Part shown: piece by piece, positions 58,830 through 64,000 of the stretch | Numbering within the stretch: position 1 is the stretch's first letter | Layout of the letters: each line of letters starts with the position of its first letter | Source of the DNA: Hwanghaeella sp965227365 | GTDB lineage: Bacteria > Pseudomonadota > Alphaproteobacteria > UBA8366 > Aestuariispiraceae | NCBI RefSeq assembly: GCF_965227365.1 | Contig: NZ_OZ245754.1 | Coordinates: forward strand, 992,001-1,056,000 | Length of the DNA: 64,000 nt | Direction of reading: 5' to 3' | Translations under genes and position numbers: made by a program | Notes under the pieces: model-generated | Told to the model about the DNA's origin: nothing | Seen by the model: only the letters and a program-made list of their open reading frames with translations | The model's database searches: none

Positions 58830-59822
58830 ATGTTTGACAAGAGTGCTGGGCATTTCATGAAAGCCCTGGTCGTCGCCGGGCTGGCAATGGGCGCGGCCGG
58901 TGTCGCCGAAGCGAAGGAATGGCGCGCCTGGAATATCCATGTGGAGGGTTATCCCAACACTGTGGCGATGGATAAGTTCGCCGAACTGGTGAACGAGAAG
59001 ACCGGCGGCTCGCTGACCATCACCAACTATCATGGCGGCGTGCTGGGGAACCAGCCGGACGCGATCGAGCAGGTTCGAATCGGCGCGCTGGAAGTCGGTA
59101 ACTTCAACCTCGGGCCGATGGGCACGGTCATTCCGGAAACCAACGTCGTTTCCCTGCCGTTCATCTTCAAGGATCTTCCGCATATGCATCGCGTCCTCGG
59201 CAGCGAGGCGGGCGCAACGATCCGGAAGGGCATGGAAGACAAGGGGTTGGTGCCGCTGGCCTGGTACGATTCCGGCGCCCGGTCGTTCTACAACTCGAAA
59301 AAGGCGATCAACACCCCGGCCGATGTCGCGGGCATGAAGATCCGTGTCATGAACAACGAATTGTTCACCGGCATGGTCGGCGCGCTTGGCGGTGACGGCT
59401 CGCCGATGGCTTTCTCCGAAGTCTATCAGGCGTTGAAAACCGGTGTTGTCGACGGCGCCGAAAACAACTGGCCTTCCTTCGAGTCCACCGGCCATTTCGA
59501 AGTCGCGGGTTACTACTCGCTGACGCAGCATTTGATCATTCCGGAATGCGTCTGCATCAGTAAGACCGCCTGGGACTCGTTGTCGGATGCGGAGAAGAAG
59601 GCGGTTGAGGAAGCTGCGGTCGAATCCGCCACCCTGCAGCAGAAGCTTTGGGCCGAACGCTCGGAACTGAGCAAGCAGAAGGTCATCGCCTCCGGCGTGA
59701 AGTATAACGAAATCGCCGACAAGGCGGCGTTCCAGAACGCCATGAAGCCCGTGTACGAAAAGTACATCGCGGCCAACCCGGACCAGGCCGCTCTCATCGG
59801 GCAGATGCAAGCGGTTCAGTAA
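58830..59822 (+). CDS. dctP: TRAP transporter substrate-binding protein (DctP family)
   Basis: 330 residues from the ATG at 58830, with GGAGG nine bases upstream. A signal peptide ends near GVAEA. The mature protein is a DctP-type binding lobe with SGARSFYNSKKAINTPAD, where the Arg clamps the substrate carboxylate, KIRVMNNELFTGMVGALGG, and AFSEVYQALKTGVVDGAEN. It delivers an organic acid from the periplasm; the neighbouring uronate genes suggest galacturonate or glucuronate. It is first in the P-Q-M operon and is followed by a strong hairpin. Confidence 0.94.
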   Translation: MFDKSAGHFMKALVVAGLAMGAAGVAEAKEWRAWNIHVEGYPNTVAMDKFAELVNEKTGGSLTITNYHGGVLGNQPDAIEQVRIGALEVGNFNLGPMGTVIPETNVVSLPFIFKDLPHMHRVLGSEAGATIRKGMEDKGLVPLAWYDSGARSFYNSKKAINTPADVAGMKIRVMNNELFTGMVGALGGDGSPMAFSEVYQALKTGVVDGAENNWPSFESTGHFEVAGYYSLTQHLIIPECVCISKTAWDSLSDAEKKAVEEAAVESATLQQKLWAERSELSKQKVIASGVKYNEIADKAAFQNAMKPVYEKYIAANPDQAALIGQMQAVQ

Positions 59823-59838
59823 ATCTTGCCGGCTCAAG

Positions 59839-59870
59839 CTTGCCGGCCCGGTTCACGCCGGGCCGGCAAG
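59839..59870 (+). terminator. Strong hairpin between dctP and dctQ
   Basis: CTTGCCGGCCCG (59839-59850) is complementary to CGGGCCGGCAAG (59859-59870), a 12-base GC-rich stem that extends one more pair with a short loop. It begins 17 bases after the dctP stop and is followed by TGTGTTT. It could stop part of the transcripts or protect the dctP message, giving more binding protein than membrane subunits. Confidence 0.7.
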
Positions 59871-59970
59871 TGTGTTTGGGCCGCCGCGCATGCAACCGGC
59901 AGCGCGGGACGGTTCCGTAGTATTGTGACGGTGGGGGCCGGTAAGGGGCCGCCGTTCCGGGAGAATGGGA

Positions 59971-60543
59971 ATGGTTGATAGGGGCGACGACAGTGACAGT
60001 GGTGAGCAGGGCCTTCTGCCGCGATTGTCCCGTGTTTTGACGGCGATCAACAATCTGCTGGCGACCACCTGCATGAACCTTGCGGGGATCGGGTTGGTGA
60101 TCCTGACGGTGATTTTCGGATGGCTGGTCTTCGGGCGCTATGTGTTGAATTCGACTCCGACCTGGGTTGAACAGGTGGCCCTGCTGCTGGTGGTTTTCAT
60201 CGCCTTTCTCGGGGCGTCGGCGGGGATCCAGGAAAAGACCCATTTGAATGTGGACGTCGTGACGATACGGATGCCGCCGGTCATCAAGGCGACCCTGCAC
60301 GCGATCGTCTATCTGACGCTGGCCGGGTTCGGCATCTTCCTTGCCGTTTACGGGTTCAAGCTGACCCAGTTCAAATGGGGCTCGCAGATTCCGCTGCTCG
60401 GGTGGTCAGAGGGCATCCGTGTGCTGCCGCTGTTCATCGGCGGCGTGCTGATCACGCTGTTTTCGGTCGGTCATCTTCTGGCGATGACACGGGCGGGATG
60501 GGACAGAATCATCGGGATCGAACCCGAAGAGATGGGGGATTGA
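59971..60543 (+). CDS. dctQ: TRAP transporter small membrane subunit (DctQ family)
   Basis: 190 residues from the second of two close ATGs (59971), which has GGAG at better spacing; the first (59965) adds two residues. Four transmembrane helices are predicted, beginning at LAGIGLVILTVIFGWLVFGRY, and the conserved WVEQVALLLVVFIAFLGAS and EKTHLNVDVV segments mark the DctQ family. It joins the large DctM subunit to form the sodium-driven permease. It ends three bases before dctM. Confidence 0.93.
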   Translation: MVDRGDDSDSGEQGLLPRLSRVLTAINNLLATTCMNLAGIGLVILTVIFGWLVFGRYVLNSTPTWVEQVALLLVVFIAFLGASAGIQEKTHLNVDVVTIRMPPVIKATLHAIVYLTLAGFGIFLAVYGFKLTQFKWGSQIPLLGWSEGIRVLPLFIGGVLITLFSVGHLLAMTRAGWDRIIGIEPEEMGD

Positions 60544-60546
60544 TCG

Positions 60547-61827
60547 ATGGGATTGGCTCTGCTCCTCGGTCTGTTCGCGCTTGGGGTCGTCATCGGCCTG
60601 CCGGTCGCCTTTTGCCTCGGCGTGGCGGCGGTGGTCACCATCGCCTTTGAGGGACTTCCCCTGGTCATCGCGGTTCAGCGGTTGGTCTCGGGCATATCGA
60701 TGTTCTCGCTGCTGGCGATTCCATTCTTTATCTTTGCCGGCGAGTTGATGTTCCATGGCGGCATCGCCGGTCATCTCGTTCGGTTCGCCTCCTCTCTCGT
60801 CGGCCGTGTGCGCGGCGGGTTGGGTGTCGTCAACGTCTTCTCCTCGATGCTGTTCGGCGGTATCTCCGGTTCCGCCGTGGCCGATGTCTCGGCGCTGGGA
60901 TCCATCCTGATTCCCGTCATGAAGGAAAAAGGGTACAGCGACGATTATGCCGTCAACGTCACGGTGACCTCGTCGATCGCCGGGATCATGATTCCACCCA
61001 GCCACAACATGATCCTTTTCGCGGTTGCGGCCGGCGGCGGCATTTCGATATCCAAGCTTTTCCTCGCCGGCGTGGTGCCGGGCGTGCTGATGTGTGTCTG
61101 TTTGGCCTTGGCGGCTTATGTCGTGGCCGTGCGCCGCGGCTATCGCAGCGAACCCTTCCCGGGCATGCGGAATCTCTTCATTCACGCGGTGGTGGCGTTG
61201 CCCGGCCTGTTCACGGCGGTGATCATCGTCGGCGGCGTATTGTCCGGCATTTTCACCGTTACCGAATCCGGCGCGTTCGGTGCGCTTTATGCGGCGATCG
61301 TCACGCTGATCGGCTATCGCACCCTGACTTATGAGAAGTTCAAGACGGCGGTGATCCGGTCCGTGCGCACCACCTCGATGGTCATGATCCTGGTCGCCTG
61401 CGCCTCGGTCTATGCCTATATGCTGACCTATTATCAGGTGCCCTCGAAGATGATCGGTTTCATGACCGGCATTTCGGAAAATCCGATCGTCATTCTGCTG
61501 ATGATCAACCTGATGCTGATCCTGCTGGGCATGATCATGGACATGGCGGCGCTGATCCTGATCTGCACGCCGATCTTCCTGCCCGTGGTGGCGTCCATCG
61601 GCATGGATCCGCTTCAATTCGGCATGCTGCTGATGATGAATCTTGGCCTGGGCCTGTGCACGCCGCCGGTCGGTGCCTGTCTTTTCGTCGGCTGCGCGAT
61701 TGGTAAGGTAAGGATGGAAAAGACGGTGAAGACCATTTGGCCGTTCTATGGAGCGATCCTGGTCGCGTTGATGCTGACGACTTTCGTGCCGGAAGTATCG
61801 CTGACGCTGCCGAATTGGGGACAATGA
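60547..61827 (+). CDS. dctM: TRAP transporter large permease subunit (DctM family)
   Basis: 426 residues, a polytopic protein with about twelve helices. DctM hallmarks are LAIPFFIFAGELMFHGGIAGHL, SSMLFGGISGSAVADVSALGS, and the IMIPPSHNMILFAVAAGG loop. It carries the substrate and sodium path of the transporter. It is tightly spaced after dctQ. Downstream, uronate dehydrogenase starts 52 bases later and probably belongs to the same transcript. Confidence 0.95.
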   Translation: MGLALLLGLFALGVVIGLPVAFCLGVAAVVTIAFEGLPLVIAVQRLVSGISMFSLLAIPFFIFAGELMFHGGIAGHLVRFASSLVGRVRGGLGVVNVFSSMLFGGISGSAVADVSALGSILIPVMKEKGYSDDYAVNVTVTSSIAGIMIPPSHNMILFAVAAGGGISISKLFLAGVVPGVLMCVCLALAAYVVAVRRGYRSEPFPGMRNLFIHAVVALPGLFTAVIIVGGVLSGIFTVTESGAFGALYAAIVTLIGYRTLTYEKFKTAVIRSVRTTSMVMILVACASVYAYMLTYYQVPSKMIGFMTGISENPIVILLMINLMLILLGMIMDMAALILICTPIFLPVVASIGMDPLQFGMLLMMNLGLGLCTPPVGACLFVGCAIGKVRMEKTVKTIWPFYGAILVALMLTTFVPEVSLTLPNWGQ

Positions 61828-61879
61828 CATTTCTGTCGGTCACGGCCGGCAACCAGAATTCGAGAAGGGGGGAAACCCG

Positions 61880-62674
61880 ATGAGCAAGATTCTCATTACC
61901 GGTGCCGGCGGGGGGCTCGGCACCTCGCTGCGCAAGAGCGTGGCCTCCTGGGCGGACAGCGTCCGGCTGAGCGACGTGACCGAAATTACCGATTGTGCAT
62001 CGAACGAGGAATTCGTTCCCTGCGCCCTGGGGGACAAGGACGCGGTCCAGTCCCTGGTCGACGGCGTCGACGGCATAGTCCATCTGGGCGGGATGAGCGT
62101 CGAGAATACGTTCGAGACGATCCTGGATTCCAATCTGCGCGGGACCTATCACATTTTCGAGGCAGCGCGGAAGGCGTCGAAGCCGCGGATCATGTTCGCC
62201 AGTTCGAACCACGCGATCGGTTTTCATACCCGCGAAACGGAATTGGACGGACAATCGGAATTTCGGCCCGACAGCCTGTACGGTCTCAGCAAGTGTTATG
62301 GCGAACTGCTGGCACGCTACTATTGGGATAAATTCGGGGTGGAGAGCGTCAGCGTCCGTATCGGGTCCTGCTTCCCGGAGCCGGTCGACCGCCGCATGTT
62401 GGCCACCTGGCTCAGCCCGACCGACTTCGACAGCATGATTCAGGCGATCTTCTCAGCCCCGCGGACCGGGGCGGCGATGATCTACGGCGCATCCGACAAT
62501 CTGGAAACCTGGTGGAACAATGACCACGCGCGCTTTCTGGGGTGGAAGCCGCAGGACAGTTCGGACCGGTTCCGGGAAAAGGTCTATGCCAAGCCCTATG
62601 ACCTGGATCCCGATCATCCGGCCGTGCGCTATCAGGGCGGAGGTTTCGCCGCGGCAGGGCATTTCGAGGACTGA
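61880..62674 (+). CDS. udh: Uronate dehydrogenase
   Basis: 264 residues. An extended short-chain dehydrogenase: NAD-binding ITGAGGGLGTSL, conserved HLGGMSVE, SSNHAIGFH with the catalytic Ser, and the Tyr134-x3-Lys138 pair in YGLSK. The PDSLYGLSKCYGE and GSCFPEPVDRRMLATWLS stretches are typical of bacterial uronate dehydrogenase. It oxidises galacturonate or glucuronate with NAD to the aldarolactone. The neighbouring TRAP genes, GntR regulator, kdgD and lactone isomerase support this. Confidence 0.94.
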   Translation: MSKILITGAGGGLGTSLRKSVASWADSVRLSDVTEITDCASNEEFVPCALGDKDAVQSLVDGVDGIVHLGGMSVENTFETILDSNLRGTYHIFEAARKASKPRIMFASSNHAIGFHTRETELDGQSEFRPDSLYGLSKCYGELLARYYWDKFGVESVSVRIGSCFPEPVDRRMLATWLSPTDFDSMIQAIFSAPRTGAAMIYGASDNLETWWNNDHARFLGWKPQDSSDRFREKVYAKPYDLDPDHPAVRYQGGGFAAAGHFED

Positions 62675-62698
62675 CGAAACGCCCGGCCGGGCAATAGG

Positions 62699-63001
62699 TC
62701 AGAGGACGCTTTCGAATCCTTCGAAATTCGGATGGCCGAGATAGACGCCGCTATGGTCGCCCGCATTCTTGTGGGCGAGGCGGAAGGCCTCCGATTTCGT
62801 CCAGGCTTCGAAATCCGCGCGGGAATTCCAAATCGTGTGCGAGGCATAGAGCGTATGATCCTCGCCCTCGGGCCCGCGCAGCAGGGTGAAGGTCTTGAAA
62901 CCCGGAACCTGATCCAGATGGGTGTCCCGCTCGCGCCAGATCCGTTCGAACTCTTCTTCCTTGCCGGGGCGGATCTTGAACCTATTCATCGCGATAAACA
63001 T
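62699..63001 (-). CDS. ABM/IsdG-like monooxygenase (HmoA type)
   Basis: 100 residues from the ATG at 63001. It is a dimeric ferredoxin-like alpha+beta-barrel: MNRFKIRPGKEEEFERIWRE, then VPGFKTFTLLRG and the WNSRADFEAWTKSEAFRLAH segment. IsdG-type members degrade haem; related ones oxidise quinones. The conserved His in RLAHK is present. It is convergent with udh and lies 110 bases upstream of the Rieske gene on the same strand. Confidence 0.87.
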   Translation of the reverse strand: MFIAMNRFKIRPGKEEEFERIWRERDTHLDQVPGFKTFTLLRGPEGEDHTLYASHTIWNSRADFEAWTKSEAFRLAHKNAGDHSGVYLGHPNFEGFESVL

Positions 63002-63111
63002 GGCTGGTCCTTCTACGTTGCGTCGCGGGCACCGTCGCAAACGCTATAGCGGATTCACGCGATGGTTGGCCACCGGCCAGTGGTGAATGGCCGATGGATA
63101 TTGGCTAACGG

Positions 63112-64000
63112 CTAGTGTGCCGTGACCAACCCTGCATGGCTCAGCAGACTGGCCGCGGCCCATTTGTGGAAAGCATGGCTCGGCGCGTCCATGGCCGGTG
63201 AGAAGGCGCCGCCCTCGAAGGCCGGGGAGGTGCGGCCGCGTTGCAGTCCTTCCACCGCCCATAGGTCTTCCTGCCAGACCTTGTACCAGAAACGGTGCAC
63301 TTCCTGGCGTACGGGGGCATATTCGGGGCGGGCGGCTTCTTCCGTCGGATAGTAGAGTTCCATCCGCTCCACCGTGCGGTCGGGAGAGATCGGGTCGAAC
63401 CAGACGATCCATAGATGGTCGATATGCAGGCCGATCGTCGCGTTCGGGAACAGGGATATGTATTCGGCCAGATGCTGCCGTTCCGTCGGCAGGTTCGGGA
63501 AGCGCGGCAGGGCCGGGGCGTTGTTCGGGCGCATGGCGTTATAGGCGATGCTGCCCTGGCCCGCGTAATAGCCTTCGGTGCCGACGATCGGATAGTGATC
63601 TTCCAGCCGCGACACGGCGTTCAGTTCCGGATGCACCATCGGCAGGTGATAGCCGTCGCAATGGTTCTCCACCCCGAATTTCCAGTTCGCGTTCAGCGTC
63701 AGGCTCCAGGAAGAATGCTCCCCGCCATGGCTTACCCGGCTGAAGTCGTAGTCCCGCCAGCGTTCGGTCAGCGGTGCGATGAAGGTATCGAAGGGCTGCG
63801 CGTCGCCCGACAGGTTGACGAAGACCATGTCCATCCAGACCGCGCTGCGTACCGGTTTCAAGCCGTGTTTGGCCTTCTCGAAGCCGGGGCAGGTATTGAC
63901 GCCGGGACCGCCAATGCCGGGCGTCGCGTTCAATTCGCCCTCCAGGGTGAAGGACCAGGCATGATAGGGGCAGCGGATCAGGCGGGAGACATTCTTCTTC
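63112..64000 (-). CDS. Rieske 2Fe-2S oxygenase alpha subunit, truncated by the right edge
   Basis: The C-terminal part of an aromatic-ring-hydroxylating or amine-demethylating oxygenase; the frame is open to the window end. The second half of the Rieske motif, CPYHAWSF, is visible near 63960. The catalytic iron site is in VENHCDGYHLPMVHPEL (two His), with the third ligand expected downstream. DLWAVEGLQRGRTSP resembles the inter-subunit bridging region of this family. Relatives act on glycine betaine, carnitine or aromatic acids; the substrate cannot be told from this fragment. The reductase is not in the window. Confidence 0.92.
   Translation of the reverse strand, partial: KKNVSRLIRCPYHAWSFTLEGELNATPGIGGPGVNTCPGFEKAKHGLKPVRSAVWMDMVFVNLSGDAQPFDTFIAPLTERWRDYDFSRVSHGGEHSSWSLTLNANWKFGVENHCDGYHLPMVHPELNAVSRLEDHYPIVGTEGYYAGQGSIAYNAMRPNNAPALPRFPNLPTERQHLAEYISLFPNATIGLHIDHLWIVWFDPISPDRTVERMELYYPTEEAARPEYAPVRQEVHRFWYKVWQEDLWAVEGLQRGRTSPAFEGGAFSPAMDAPSHAFHKWAAASLLSHAGLVTAH

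Noticed and set aside
60406..61830. 474-codon minus-strand open frame opposite dctM, rich in His, Asp and Arg
   Set aside because: The composition reflects the reverse complement of hydrophobic membrane codons; dctM itself is clearly real.
63060..63115. Short inverted and repeated GGCC/GGCTAAC-like words before the Rieske gene end
   Set aside because: Pairing is short and interrupted; I could not define a convincing terminator or repeat.
1..64000. CRISPR arrays, insertion sequences, prophage genes, rRNA and toxin-antitoxin pairs
   Set aside because: No evenly spaced repeats, transposase, integrase, phage structural or rRNA sequences were seen on either strand.

Overview
This 64 kb window has high GC and dense, often overlapping genes. 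It looks like chromosomal DNA of a metabolically versatile alphaproteobacterium, probably a marine or soil member of the Rhodospirillales/Rhizobiales. The signs are a FixL-like PAS fold in two histidine kinases, a DUF6356 gene, a CyaC-like redox cyclase, TRAP and ABC uptake systems, and a hydantoin operon of the Agrobacterium type. I assign no genus. I see no rRNA, insertion sequence, prophage or CRISPR array. There is one tRNA (Val, CAC).

Signalling block, 0-16 kb. The left edge cuts a GGDEF (PleD-like) diguanylate cyclase. Next come a translationally coupled ChaN-PDZ lipoprotein and M1-type peptidase pair, an EF-hand protein, and a two-component pair: a multi-PAS histidine kinase overlapping a DUF3369/HD-GYP response regulator. 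A second, related PAS kinase sits directly downstream of a PhnD-like binding lipoprotein. A periplasmic cache-domain protein is directly upstream of a methyl-accepting chemotaxis protein. Cyclic-di-GMP turnover and environmental sensing dominate here. A GT2-GT4 fusion glycosyltransferase follows.

Amide, ureide and hydantoin block, 18.6-35.6 kb. A nine-gene minus-strand run (30545 to 21255) encodes hydantoinase, N-carbamoyl-amino-acid amidohydrolase, hydantoin racemase, a PotABCD-type ABC importer, a metal-dependent aminohydrolase and a DUF1028 protein. A LysR gene separates it from a second DUF1028 gene and an asparaginase. Together these would import and hydrolyse cyclic ureides and amides to amino acids and ammonia. 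Upstream, and on the other strand, a LysR gene precedes a tight oxygenase / GMC oxidoreductase / HpcH-type aldolase operon of unknown substrate.

Middle, 35.7-55.9 kb. A LysR/MFS pair ends in a decayed aldo-keto reductase remnant near tRNA-Val. Housekeeping genes follow: DUF3108, phosphoglycolate phosphatase, glmU and glmS (UDP-GlcNAc supply), a GFA-type protein, an Hsp70-like ATPase, two 2-oxoglutarate/Fe oxygenase-type genes, GST, a membrane haem/2Fe-2S/adenylate cyclase fusion, a 2Fe-2S thioredoxin-fold protein, glutathione reductase, DUF427, dienelactone hydrolase, an Lrp regulator, DUF6356 and a histidine phosphatase.

Uronate block, 56-62.7 kb. A galactarolactone isomerase-like amidohydrolase, KdgD and a GntR/FCD regulator lie on the minus strand. 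They diverge from a TRAP transporter (P, Q, M subunits) and uronate dehydrogenase. This is the oxidative hexuronate route, although the cycloisomerase or aldarate dehydratase step and the final semialdehyde dehydrogenase are not in the window. The right edge holds an ABM-type monooxygenase and a truncated Rieske oxygenase alpha subunit.
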